Shown: positions 36,608 to 44,481 of the stretch, piece after piece
How the letters are laid out: the number at the start of each line of letters is the position of its first letter
Numbering within the stretch: the first letter of the stretch is position 1
Assembly: GCF_000330885.1 (NCBI RefSeq)
Contig: NC_020059.1
Span: forward strand, 3,257,501 to 3,321,500
Direction of reading: 5' to 3'
DNA: 64,000 nt
Origin: Rhizobium tropici CIAT 899
GTDB lineage: Bacteria; Pseudomonadota; Alphaproteobacteria; Rhizobiales; Rhizobiaceae
Made by a program: the position numbers and the translations under genes
Notes under the pieces: generated by a model
The model's database searches: none
What the model was told of the DNA's origin: nothing
The model's input: only the letters and a program-made list of their open reading frames with translations

Positions 36608-36963
36608 CGGCGTTTTCTTTAGATCGTTTAAATAGAGAATACGGCAGAACTCCGCTTTACAAGTCGATTTCGGTTGTCGTTTCTGCTTGGAAACACCAAC
36701 GTCGACTTGTTGTTCTTTATCCGGTTGGGCGTTCAAATTGCGCCTATTTTTATCCAAAGCCTCTGAACTTTTTCGATGCCGCTCTTAGCTAGCCGGGACA
36801 ACTCAGCGCTAGGATCCTTTAGTTGAACATTGGACATTGAAGATAGTCCCACTCCCTCCCATCACGAAAAATTTTGCCTTTCCGCCACTTCCGTCAGTCC
36901 CCGACCATTTACAGCCATAATCCTGCCCCCTAAAGGTTTGCAACGCAGCAAAAAGGGGCCCTC
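36608..36963. other. AT-rich non-coding tail of the accessory stretch
   Basis: About 355 bases with no convincing gene. It contains an imperfect inverted repeat, ACAAGTCGA (36659-36667) with TCGACTTGT (36702-36710), able to form a hairpin that could end the upstream transcript. I found no copy of the tRNA-Leu 3' end, so no attachment site is visible. High-GC core sequence resumes at 36964. Confidence 0.5.
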
Positions 36964-37557
36964 ATGCTTCGTAAACTTTACGACTGGACCATGTCACTCG
37001 CCGGCCGCAAATCGGCGGAAATCTGGTTGGCGGTGATCGCCTTCGTCGAGAGCTCCATCTTTCTCGTGCCGGCCGACGTGCTTTTCCTGCCGATGTCGCT
37101 TGCCAAGCCCGAGCGCGCCTGGCGCTATGCGCTGACGGCGACGGTTGCCTCCGTGCTTGGCGGCATAGCCGGCTGGGCGCTCGGCTATTATGCCTTCGAG
37201 ACCATTGCCAAGCCGATCCTCGAATTCTACGGCAAGCTTGACGCCTTCAACCAGATGAGCGCCGGCGTCACCTATGAATGGATCCTGCTCCTGCTGGTCA
37301 CATCGGGCCTGGCGCATCTGCCGCCGATCAAGGTGGTGACCATCCTCTCCGGCGTCGCGCATATCGATCTCGGCCTGTTCATCGTCTCCGCCATCGTCGC
37401 CCGTGGCGCCCGCTTCTTCTTCCTGGCCTTCCTTTTGCGCCGCTATGGCGAATCCATCCGCCATTTCATCGAGAAGCGCCTCGGCCAGATCACCATGATC
37501 GCCGCCGCCGTTCTCATCGCCCTCTATGCCGTCTTCCACTTTGCCCTGGCGAGCTGA
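36964..37557 (+). CDS. YqaA family membrane protein (VTT domain)
   Basis: A 197-residue inner-membrane protein with about five hydrophobic segments and the SNARE-associated/VTT fold of the YqaA/DedA relatives: ESSIFLVPADVLFLPMSLAKPERAW and GGIAGWALGYYAFETIAKPILEFYG. Members are linked to lipid scrambling and membrane homeostasis; the specific role is unknown. AGGGG lies upstream of ATG 36964. dsbB follows after 18 bases on the same strand. Confidence 0.88.
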   Translation: MLRKLYDWTMSLAGRKSAEIWLAVIAFVESSIFLVPADVLFLPMSLAKPERAWRYALTATVASVLGGIAGWALGYYAFETIAKPILEFYGKLDAFNQMSAGVTYEWILLLLVTSGLAHLPPIKVVTILSGVAHIDLGLFIVSAIVARGARFFFLAFLLRRYGESIRHFIEKRLGQITMIAAAVLIALYAVFHFALAS

Positions 37558-37575
37558 CCAAGGAGCCCCCAACGC

Positions 37576-38088
37576 ATGTCCACGACTTCGCCTTCCTCCC
37601 GCGCCGGCCTCGGCTATGGCGCCCTGCTGACGATCGGCATGATCGTCGTCATCGGCTCGGCACTCGGCTTTCAGTATATTGGCGGCTATATCCCCTGCGC
37701 GCTCTGCCTGGAGCAGCGCCAACCCTATTACTACGGCATCCCCGTCGCCATCATCGCCGTACTGACGGCAGTTGCCGGCCTGCCCTCCTGGATCACCCGC
37801 GGGCTCCTCATCATCGCCGGCCTGATGATGTTGGTCGGCGGCGGCATCGGCGTCTATCACGCCGGCGTTGAATGGCATTTCTGGGAAGGCCCGACCACCT
37901 GCTCGACGACAGCAAGCAGCGTCACGCAGAATGCCGGCGACCTGCTCGGCCAGCTGAACACCATCAAGGGTCCCTCCTGCACGGAAGCAGCGCTGCGCAT
38001 CCTCGGCCTGTCGATGGCCGGCTGGAATGTGGTCGCCAGCGTGATCCTGGCTGCTATTGCTTTTGTGGGTGCTAAGAAGGCTGCTTGA
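37576..38088 (+). CDS. dsbB: Disulfide bond formation protein B
   Basis: DsbB re-oxidises DsbA and passes electrons to ubiquinone. The 170-residue protein has four transmembrane helices. The first periplasmic loop has the redox pair CALC (about 41-44) in CALCLEQRQPYYYG. The second loop starts EWHFWEGPTTC and has the partner Cys in GPSC, 35 residues later. AAGGAG precedes ATG 37576. It is in an apparent operon with the YqaA gene. Confidence 0.93.
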   Translation: MSTTSPSSRAGLGYGALLTIGMIVVIGSALGFQYIGGYIPCALCLEQRQPYYYGIPVAIIAVLTAVAGLPSWITRGLLIIAGLMMLVGGGIGVYHAGVEWHFWEGPTTCSTTASSVTQNAGDLLGQLNTIKGPSCTEAALRILGLSMAGWNVVASVILAAIAFVGAKKAA

Positions 38089-38133
38089 ATCTTTGGGCGA
38101 GCGGCCGTGATCTCTCGTATGCCGCGGCTCGGA

Positions 38134-38323
38134 TACCCCCCTCTGTCGCTGTCGCGACATCTCCCCCACAAGGGGGGAGATTGGTGGGAGTATGCCGCGC
38201 CTCTGCTAAAGACGGATGAACCCAGCGACAGCAGACGCGATGTCAGTTTAGGTCGAAAAAGTGCTGCAAGTGACCAATCTCCCCCCTTGTGGGGGAGATG
38301 TCCCGAAAGGGACAGAGGGGGGT
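38134..38323. repeat. Long inverted-repeat element (about 52-bp arms)
   Basis: Left arm 38134-38185 and right arm 38272-38323 are nearly perfect inverted copies built from modules ACCCCCCTCTGTC, GACATCTCCCCC, ACAAGGGGGGAGATTGGT and their complements, enclosing an 86-base core. It fills the gap between the convergent dsbB and HNH genes. It has no coding capacity and looks like a MITE-type or REP-type rhizobial element. Confidence 0.85.
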
Positions 38324-38360
38324 GCCGCACTCTCCTCGAGCACAATCGCCACTACGACCC

Positions 38361-38918
38361 CTACGGCTGCAGTTCCGAATCCCAGTAGAGATAGTCGAGC
38401 CAGCTGTCGTGCAGATAGTTCGGCGGGAACAGGCGGCCGTTGTTGTGCAGGTCCTGCACGGTCGGCTGGTATGGTTTCTGCGCCGGGAACATGCCGGCCT
38501 GCTTTGGCAGCTTGCTGCCTTTGCGCAGATTGCACGGCGAACAGGCGGCCACGACGTTCTCCCAGGTCGTCTCGCCGCCATGGGCGCGCGGGATGACGTG
38601 GTCGAAGGTCAGGTCGTCATGGGAGCCGCAATACTGGCATTCGAACTTGTCGCGCAGGAAGACGTTGAAGCGGGTAAAGGCGGGATTGCGGGACGGCTGC
38701 ACATATGTCTTCAGGCACACGACGCTCGGCAGCCGCATCGAGAAGCTCGGTGAGGACACGCACTGATCGTATTCTGCGATGATGTTCACACGGTCAAGAA
38801 AAACCGCCTTGATCGCGTCCTGCCAGGACCAGAGCGACAAGGGATAGTAACTCAGCGGTCTGTAGTCAGCGTTCAGCACGAGCGCCGGCAAGGACTGCGG
38901 GGAAACTGCAATCGTCAA
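38361..38918 (-). CDS. HNH endonuclease family protein
   Basis: A 185-residue protein with an HNH motif in the C-terminal half: CQYCG, LTFDHVIPRAHGG, NVVAACSPCNLRKG. Two CxxC pairs bind zinc, the His of FDHV is the general base, and Asn is in ENVV. The start is a TTG at 38918, since AGGAGGG lies five bases upstream and the family sequence TIAVSPQSLPALVLNADYRPLSYYPL follows at once; no ATG would give it. The family is conserved in alphaproteobacterial chromosomes; the role (repair or restriction) is unknown. Confidence 0.88.
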   Translation of the reverse strand: MTIAVSPQSLPALVLNADYRPLSYYPLSLWSWQDAIKAVFLDRVNIIAEYDQCVSSPSFSMRLPSVVCLKTYVQPSRNPAFTRFNVFLRDKFECQYCGSHDDLTFDHVIPRAHGGETTWENVVAACSPCNLRKGSKLPKQAGMFPAQKPYQPTVQDLHNNGRLFPPNYLHDSWLDYLYWDSELQP

Positions 38919-39029
38919 GGAACCCTCCTGATCGATTCGGCATCTGCACCTGTATATTAGGCCGGTTGTTACAGGATTGTGAAGTCCAATAAATTCAGTG
39001 CATAAAGGCAATTTCAGGGAGACGGCCGA

Positions 39030-39674
39030 TTAAACTACAGGCAGCGCATCCCGGCGTGTTTTCACGGCATAATAGGCCCAGAAGAGCCGGGCAGCGACCG
39101 AGCGCCAGGGCGCCCAAACCGCGGCTTCCCGGGCAATTGCCTTGGCCAAGGGCCTGACTTCATGGCCGAAAGCCATGCCGACGGCCGCCTGCAGCGCCAC
39201 GTCGCCGGCCGGAAACACATCTGCGTGACCGCCGCAGAACATCAGATAGACTTCCGCCGTCCAAGGGCCGATTCCCTTGATCGATATCAGCTCGGCGAGC
39301 GCCTTTTCAGGTGATTCGGCGCTGAGCGCATAAAGATCGAGGCTGCCGCCGGCAACGGCATCCGCCACGCGATGGAGCGTTTCGTGCTTGATTCGCGACA
39401 AGCCGAAGCTTCGCCATGCCTCCGGCTCCAGTCGCACATAGCCTTCAGCAGTCACCTGCCCCATCCCCGCAATCATCTTCCCCCAGATCGCATCGGCGCT
39501 GGCGCGCGAGACGACCTGCGAGACGATGATATGGGCAAGCCCCTCGAAGCCGGGCTCGCGCAGGCGCAGCGGCAAGGTGCCCGCCTCTGCGGCAACGGGC
39601 CGCAGCCGCGGATCGAGTTCCAGCAGGGCAGCAAGCCCTCGTTCGATATCGCGCTCATCGCGAATGATCTGCAT
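39030..39674 (-). CDS. DNA-3-methyladenine glycosylase (AlkA-type, HhH-GPD)
   Basis: A 214-residue base-excision repair enzyme. The helix-hairpin-helix LISIKGIGPWTAEVYLMF and the catalytic Asp in VFPAGDVALQAA are characteristic of the HhH-GPD superfamily and its AlkA/MAG branch, which removes alkylated purines. It lacks the iron-sulfur cluster Cys set of EndoIII. Start 39674 (MQIIRDERDIERGL) is preferred; a start at 39719 would overlap the divergent gluQRS start. Confidence 0.9.
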   Translation of the reverse strand: MQIIRDERDIERGLAALLELDPRLRPVAAEAGTLPLRLREPGFEGLAHIIVSQVVSRASADAIWGKMIAGMGQVTAEGYVRLEPEAWRSFGLSRIKHETLHRVADAVAGGSLDLYALSAESPEKALAELISIKGIGPWTAEVYLMFCGGHADVFPAGDVALQAAVGMAFGHEVRPLAKAIAREAAVWAPWRSVAARLFWAYYAVKTRRDALPVV

Positions 39675-39717
39675 GACGTCTCGTAGTCCCAGGTTAAAAT
39701 TCGTGGCAGAAGAAAGC

Positions 39718-40599
39718 ATGATCGAGATTCCCCGTCAAAAGCCGAAATTCCGTTTTGCCCCGAGCCCGAACGGCACGCTGCATCTCGGCCATGCGCTATC
39801 GGCCATCCTCAATCACGACATGGCGGCGGAAGCCGGCGGCGATTTCCTGCTGCGCATCGAAGACATAGATCAGGCGCGCTGCACACCCGATTTCGAAGAG
39901 GGCATCTATAGAGATCTTTCCTGGCTCGGCCTCAGCTGGCAGCAGCCGGCGCGCCGGCAGTCCGAGCACTTTCCGGCCTATCAGCAGGCCCTGCAGACAC
40001 TCATCGCACGCGGCCTCGTTTATCCCGCCTTCCTGACCCGCGGCGAGGTCAAATCGCGCGTCGCCGCTTTCGAGGCGGATGGCAAATCATGGCCGCGCGA
40101 CCCGGACGGCACGCCGCTCTATCCCATGGACGATCGCGAGCGCAGCGATGCCGAGCGGCAAGGCCTGCTGGCATCGGGCATGAAACATGCCTGGCGTCTC
40201 GACATGGAGAGGGCATTGGCGGCTGCGGACCAACCATTGCACTGGCAGGAGAGCGGCGACGGCGAAACGGGCACAATCCCCGCCGATCCCGCCGCCTGGG
40301 GCGATGTCGTGCTATCGCGTTCCGATGCGCCCTCGAGCTACCATCTCTCGGTCGTCGTCGACGATGCCGTGCAGGGCATCACCCATGTCGTGCGCGGGCT
40401 CGACCTCTTCCACGCTACCTCGATCCACCGCCTGCTGCAGACGCTGCTCGGCCTGCCGGAGCCGCTCTATCATCATCACCGCCTCGTTCTCGGAGAGGAC
40501 GGCAAAAAACTCTCCAAGAGCATGGGCGATACCGGCATTGCCGAATGGCGCCGGCGGGGCCTCTCACCGGCGGAGCTTCGCCGCCGCATCGGCCTCTGA
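39718..40599 (+). CDS. gluQRS: Glutamyl-Q tRNA(Asp) synthetase
   Basis: GluQRS attaches glutamate to the queuosine base of tRNA-Asp, not to the 3' end. The 293-residue protein keeps the class I synthetase catalytic core (RFAPSPNGTLHLGHA, with the HIGH-type HLGH, and KKLSKSMGD) and lacks the anticodon-binding domain, which distinguishes it from GltX. LRIEDIDQARC and DAPSSYHLSVVVDDAVQGITHVVRG are family-specific. Its 3' end overlaps the convergent BrkB-type gene by 36 bases. Confidence 0.95.
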   Translation: MIEIPRQKPKFRFAPSPNGTLHLGHALSAILNHDMAAEAGGDFLLRIEDIDQARCTPDFEEGIYRDLSWLGLSWQQPARRQSEHFPAYQQALQTLIARGLVYPAFLTRGEVKSRVAAFEADGKSWPRDPDGTPLYPMDDRERSDAERQGLLASGMKHAWRLDMERALAAADQPLHWQESGDGETGTIPADPAAWGDVVLSRSDAPSSYHLSVVVDDAVQGITHVVRGLDLFHATSIHRLLQTLLGLPEPLYHHHRLVLGEDGKKLSKSMGDTGIAEWRRRGLSPAELRRRIGL

Positions 40600-41526
40600 T
40601 CCGGCCCCTGGTTCGGCCGGCGGTTCAGAGGGCATCCTTTCCGCAGCTACTTCGGCGGCCGCGCGGCTCGCCACCTTGCCGAACAGCAGCCGCCGCACGC
40701 GGAATTTCATCAGCGCCGCATTGACCTCCGCCCCCATGATGAAGATCACGGCGAGCATATAGAGAAAAATCAGCACGATCATCACGGACGCCAGACCGGC
40801 ATAGGTGGCGGTATAGTTGGCGAAGGTCGAGAGATAATAAGCAAAGAGCACTGCGCCGATCGACCAGAAGACCAGCGTCAGGATCACGCCGGGGATCACG
40901 TCGAACACCCGCCTGCGCCCGGCCGCCAGCCACAGATGCAGAATCATCAGGCCCGCCAGCAGCAGAAAGATCGTGCCGTAGATCCGCCAGCTGAAGACGA
41001 TGTCAAGGATATCGGCGAGCTTGGGCAGCCACTGCCTGGTGTAATTGAGCGCGAGCGGCACGGCGACGAGTAGGATGCTGAGGATGGCGAAGATCAGCAC
41101 CGCGATCAGCACATAGCCGAGGCTGGCGAGACGGTTGAAATACCACGGCCGTGTCTCAGGCACGCGATAGGCGCGGTTCAGCGATATGCGCAGCGCCTCA
41201 ACGCCGTTCGACGCGAAATAGGCGGCCGCAAGCACGGAAATCGTCAAAAGCCCGCCGCGCGGAATGGTCAGCACCTGCACGACCTGGTCGGCGAGCGGCT
41301 TGGCGATCGCCTCCGGCCAGGTATCGAAAATCAGGTGTACAGCGGTCGATGAAAACTGGCTGGCGCCGAGAAAGCTCGCGAGCGCCGTGCCGAAGATCAG
41401 GAAGGGAAAAACCGCCAGCAGCGTCGACAGTGCCACATGGCTTGCCATGGCAAACCCGTCATCCTCGACGAAATGGAACACTGCGTCGTAGATCACCTTG
41501 TAAATCGTCCGCAGGGCTGTCGGCAT
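40564..41526 (-). CDS. YihY/BrkB family inner-membrane protein
   Basis: A 320-residue protein with about six transmembrane helices of the YihY/virulence factor BrkB family. FVEDDGFAMASHVALSTLLAVFPFLIF, ISLNRAYRVPETRPW and WSIGAVLFAYYLSTFANYTATYAGLASVMIVLIFLYM are typical. The old annotation as ribonuclease BN is wrong for this family; function is unresolved. ATG 41526 has GGAG a few bases upstream; ATG 41550 is an alternative. The tail is Ala/Glu-rich and overlaps gluQRS. Confidence 0.88.
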   Translation of the reverse strand: MPTALRTIYKVIYDAVFHFVEDDGFAMASHVALSTLLAVFPFLIFGTALASFLGASQFSSTAVHLIFDTWPEAIAKPLADQVVQVLTIPRGGLLTISVLAAAYFASNGVEALRISLNRAYRVPETRPWYFNRLASLGYVLIAVLIFAILSILLVAVPLALNYTRQWLPKLADILDIVFSWRIYGTIFLLLAGLMILHLWLAAGRRRVFDVIPGVILTLVFWSIGAVLFAYYLSTFANYTATYAGLASVMIVLIFLYMLAVIFIMGAEVNAALMKFRVRRLLFGKVASRAAAEVAAERMPSEPPAEPGAGSEADAAAKLRR

Positions 41527-41638
41527 TCCATCTCCGCTCGGCGTCGGCATTCATCCCGGCCGATACCGCCGGTTGTCGATTGTATCGGGTTCCTGAATAT
41601 GGGAAACGAGTTTCGGTTTGTACAGGAATCATCTTCCC

Positions 41639-42472
41639 ATGACGGAACAACGCACGATACTCGTCACTGGTTGCTCCTCCGGCATCGGCGCTTATTGCGC
41701 GCGGGCACTGAAGGCCGACGGATGGCGCGTATTTGCAACCGCGCGTAAACAGGAAGATCTCGCTTCGCTCGAAGCCGACGGCATCGAAGCGCTGCTCCTT
41801 GACTACACAAAGGCCGAGACCATTTCCGCGACGGTGGCGACACTACGCGAGCGCACAGGCGACCGCATCGATGCCCTCTTCAACAATGGCGCCTACGGGC
41901 AGCCGGGCGCCGTCGAGGACCTGACGACGGATGTGCTGCGCGAACAGTTCGAAACCAACCTCTTCGGCTGGCACGAGCTGACGCGCCAGATCCTGCCGCT
42001 AATGCGCAAACAGGGCCACGGCCGCATCGTCAATTGCTCCTCCATTCTGGGACTCGTCCCCTACCGTTTCCGCGGCGCCTACACGGCCTCGAAATTTGCG
42101 CTGGAAGGGCTGACGATCACGCTCAGAATGGAACTGCAGGACAGCGGCATCCATGTCAGCCTCATCGAGCCCGGCCCGATCGCGACGAAGTTTACCGCCA
42201 ATGCACTCGCCAAGATCAACGAGCATATCGACCTCGAAGGCTCGCCCCATGCGGTGGAATACCGCAGGCAGCTCAGGCGGCTTGATGGATCAGGCCCGAT
42301 CAGTAAACATAAATTAGGCCCGGAAGCGGTCTATGATGTGCTAAAATCGGCTTTGAACGTTAGAAATCCGCGCCCGCACTATCTGGTAACGACACCGGCC
42401 AAGCAGGGCGTGCTGTTGAAAAGGCTATTGCCGGCTAACCTTTTCTATCGTCTGATGCGCCGGCTGGACTAG
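41639..42472 (+). CDS. SDR family oxidoreductase
   Basis: A 277-residue classical short-chain dehydrogenase/reductase. It has the NAD(P) loop TGCSSGIG (about 9-16), NNGAYG (normally NNAG), the catalytic Ser in INCSSILG and the YTASK (Y-x-x-x-K) catalytic pair. The C-terminal part with KHKLGPEAVYDVLKSALNVRNPRPHY is typical of the SDR group near retinol dehydrogenase-like enzymes. The substrate is unknown. ATG 41639 is preceded by AGGAA. Confidence 0.92.
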   Translation: MTEQRTILVTGCSSGIGAYCARALKADGWRVFATARKQEDLASLEADGIEALLLDYTKAETISATVATLRERTGDRIDALFNNGAYGQPGAVEDLTTDVLREQFETNLFGWHELTRQILPLMRKQGHGRIVNCSSILGLVPYRFRGAYTASKFALEGLTITLRMELQDSGIHVSLIEPGPIATKFTANALAKINEHIDLEGSPHAVEYRRQLRRLDGSGPISKHKLGPEAVYDVLKSALNVRNPRPHYLVTTPAKQGVLLKRLLPANLFYRLMRRLD

Positions 42473-42544
42473 AGCAATCCCACGAAAGGGCAAAGCGCCT
42501 TTTCCGCTTGAGAGTGCTTAAATGAAGACAAGGATGGAGGAGCC

Positions 42545-42748
42545 ATGTCTACCGTTACTTACGTTGCCGCCATCATTGTCATGGGACTTGTCGCGATCGT
42601 TCTCATTCGCGGCCTGCTGAACATGATGAAAGGCGACAACCCGAACCTTTCGAACCGGCTGATGCAGCTGCGTGTGCTGCTGCAGGCAGTAGCGGTGATC
42701 CTGATCATGCTGACGCTCTGGCTGACCGGCGGCGGCCGCCCGGCCTAG
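42545..42748 (+). CDS. Twin transmembrane protein, HIG1 domain-like
   Basis: A 67-residue protein with two helices (about 5-27 and 45-62) joined by a polar loop, GDNPNLSNRLMQLRVLLQ, containing the HIG1-type RLM...RVxxQ motif. Related HIG1 proteins of mitochondria and bacteria associate with cytochrome c oxidase. ATG 42545 has GGAGGAG directly upstream. The following gene is the cobalamin adenosyltransferase, separated by a palindromic element. Confidence 0.85.
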   Translation: MSTVTYVAAIIVMGLVAIVLIRGLLNMMKGDNPNLSNRLMQLRVLLQAVAVILIMLTLWLTGGGRPA

Positions 42749-42916
42749 AGCCGGATGATTTTAGGTCTGTTCGACCTAAAATCTGAATCCGCTCACACTT
42801 TTCGGCATCATGCTCGAAAGCTATTCTGGGAAAAGTGCGAAGCGGCTTTCCGTCCGGAATTAAGTAAAACAAAGGGTTAGAGCATTTCGCGATCCCAAGA
42901 AAAGCGAAAGGCTCTA
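42747..42916. repeat. Dispersed palindromic element, composite copy
   Basis: Contains the 11-bp hairpin GATTTTAGGTC / GACCTAAAATC (42757-42767 and 42773-42783), the CATCATGCTC module, 'gaagcggctttccgtccggaatt', and an AGAGCATTTCGC end. It thus joins modules of both element types seen elsewhere in the window and begins at the stop of the HIG1-like gene. Confidence 0.8.
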
Positions 42917-42930
42917 ACCACGGGAACACG

Positions 42931-43509
42931 ATGGTCAAGCTCAACAAGATCTATACCAAGACCGGCGACGATGGCACGACGGGCCTTGCCGCAGGTCCCA
43001 GGCGGCTCAAACACGATCTGCGCGTCGAAAGTTATGGCACTGTCGACGAAACCAATTCCGCCATCGGCGTCGCCCGGCTGCACATGTCAGACATGCCCGA
43101 GATCGACACGATGCTGATGCGCATCCAGAACGATCTCTTCGATCTGGGCGCCGATCTTTCGACGCCCGAAACGGACGAGCCCCTACCCTATGAACCCTTG
43201 CGCATCACCGACCATCAGGTCGAAGGCCTGGAACATGATATCGATTTGCTCAATGCCGATCTCGAGCCGCTGAAATCCTTCGTTCTGCCGGCCGGAAACG
43301 CCGCATCTGCGCATCTGCACCTCGCCCGCACCATTGCCAGACGTGCCGAGCGACTGATGGTGGCACTGTCGCGTGAGCAAGGCGAACGCGTCAGCCCGGC
43401 GGCGCTGAAATACGTCAACCGGCTCTCCGATTTGCTTTTCGTTGCGGCGCGCTATGCGAATGATAAGGGTCGAGGCGATGTGCTCTGGGTTCCCGGCAAG
43501 AATCGATAG
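42931..43509 (+). CDS. Cob(I)yrinic acid a,c-diamide adenosyltransferase, PduO-type
   Basis: A 192-residue ATP:cob(I)alamin adenosyltransferase that makes coenzyme B12. It has the PduO-type signature YTKTGDDGTTGL (about 8-19), GTVDETNSAIG, the loop FVLPAGNAASAHLHLARTIARRAERL, and YVNRLSDLLFVAARYAN, which carry the ATP- and corrin-binding residues. In rhizobia the coenzyme serves class II ribonucleotide reductase and methylmalonyl-CoA mutase. It is next to the etfBA operon on the same strand. Confidence 0.95.
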   Translation: MVKLNKIYTKTGDDGTTGLAAGPRRLKHDLRVESYGTVDETNSAIGVARLHMSDMPEIDTMLMRIQNDLFDLGADLSTPETDEPLPYEPLRITDHQVEGLEHDIDLLNADLEPLKSFVLPAGNAASAHLHLARTIARRAERLMVALSREQGERVSPAALKYVNRLSDLLFVAARYANDKGRGDVLWVPGKNR

Positions 43510-43539
43510 CGGCACATGCCAATCACCAGGGCGCACATA

Positions 43540-43555
43540 TTGACGTTGACGTAAA
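43540..43555. promoter_or_regulatory. Candidate LiuR-like (MerR family) operator upstream of etfB
   Basis: TTGACGTTGACGTAAA has the layout TTxACGT-NN-ACGTxAA, an inverted repeat with one mismatch, resembling sites of the MerR-family regulator LiuR that governs branched-chain amino-acid and fatty-acid degradation genes, including etfBA, in proteobacteria. It lies 150-165 bases upstream of the etfB start. Confidence 0.45.
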
Positions 43556-43704
43556 CGTTATTTATGCCTTTCAAGCAATTCGTCTCTCGGCGGCCTGGAA
43601 GCGTTGTAATTGGGAAAAAAACGCGTATCCATGTCGCCATTCGACAAATGGAATGGCGCTGAACAGCGCATGTTCTCGGGCGGTCATGTTGAAGGAAGGA
43701 TTCC

Positions 43705-44454
43705 ATGAAGATTCTCGTCCCCGTCAAGCGGGTTGTTGACTACAACGTCAAGATTCGCGTGAAGCCGGATGGTTCCGGCGTTGAGCTTTCGAACGTGAAG
43801 ATGTCGATGAACCCGTTCGACGAGATCTCGGTCGAAGAGGCGCTGCGTCTGAAGGAAGCCGGCAAGGCCGAGGAAGTGGTGGTCGTATCCATCGGACCTG
43901 CCAAGGCTGAGGAAACGCTGCGCACGGCGCTCGCCATGGGTGCGGATCGCGCCATCCTGGTCGAGACCGACGATGCCGTCGAGCCGCTCGCCGTCGCCAA
44001 GATCCTGAAGGGCGTGGCCGAAGCCGAACAGCCCGGCCTCATCATCGTCGGTAAGCAGGCGATCGATGACGACTCGAACCAGACCGGCCAGATGCTGGCG
44101 GCGCTCCTCGGTACGGCCCAGGCAACCTTCGCCTCGAAGATCGAGATCGGTGAGGGAAGCGCCAAGGTGACCCGCGAAGTCGATGGCGGCCTGCAGACCA
44201 TCGAGGTCAAGCTGCCGGCGGTCGTCACGTCAGACCTGCGCCTGAACGAACCGCGCTACGCTTCGCTGCCGAACATCATGAAGGCCAAGAAGAAGCCGCT
44301 CGACAAGAAGAGCCCAGCCGATTTCGGCGTCTCGACGGAGCCGCGCCTGAAGGTGCTGAAGACCGAAGAGCCCGGCGGCCGTAAGGCAGGCGTCAAGGTG
44401 GCCTCGGTTGCCGAGTTGGTCGAGAAACTCAAGACCGAAGCCGGCGTGCTTTAA
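43705..44454 (+). CDS. etfB: Electron transfer flavoprotein subunit beta
   Basis: EtfB (249 residues) binds AMP and, with EtfA, moves electrons from acyl-CoA dehydrogenases to ETF-ubiquinone oxidoreductase. The N-terminus [23 protein letters not shown] is standard. [41 protein letters not shown] includes the ETF beta signature with the lysine-rich recognition loop that contacts dehydrogenases. AAGGAAGGA precedes the ATG. It starts an etfB-etfA-dehydrogenase operon. Confidence 0.97.
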   Translation: MKILVPVKRVVDYNVKIRVKPDGSGVELSNVKMSMNPFDEISVEEALRLKEAGKAEEVVVVSIGPAKAEETLRTALAMGADRAILVETDDAVEPLAVAKILKGVAEAEQPGLIIVGKQAIDDDSNQTGQMLAALLGTAQATFASKIEIGEGSAKVTREVDGGLQTIEVKLPAVVTSDLRLNEPRYASLPNIMKAKKKPLDKKSPADFGVSTEPRLKVLKTEEPGGRKAGVKVASVAELVEKLKTEAGVL

Positions 44455-44481
44455 CCCAGTCCGAACGAGGAGTTAGACATC

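Noticed and set aside
34660..36963. Possible tRNA 3'-end direct repeat marking an integration site
   Set aside because: I searched by eye for a second copy of the T-arm and acceptor sequence of tRNA-Leu in 36600-36960 and found none.
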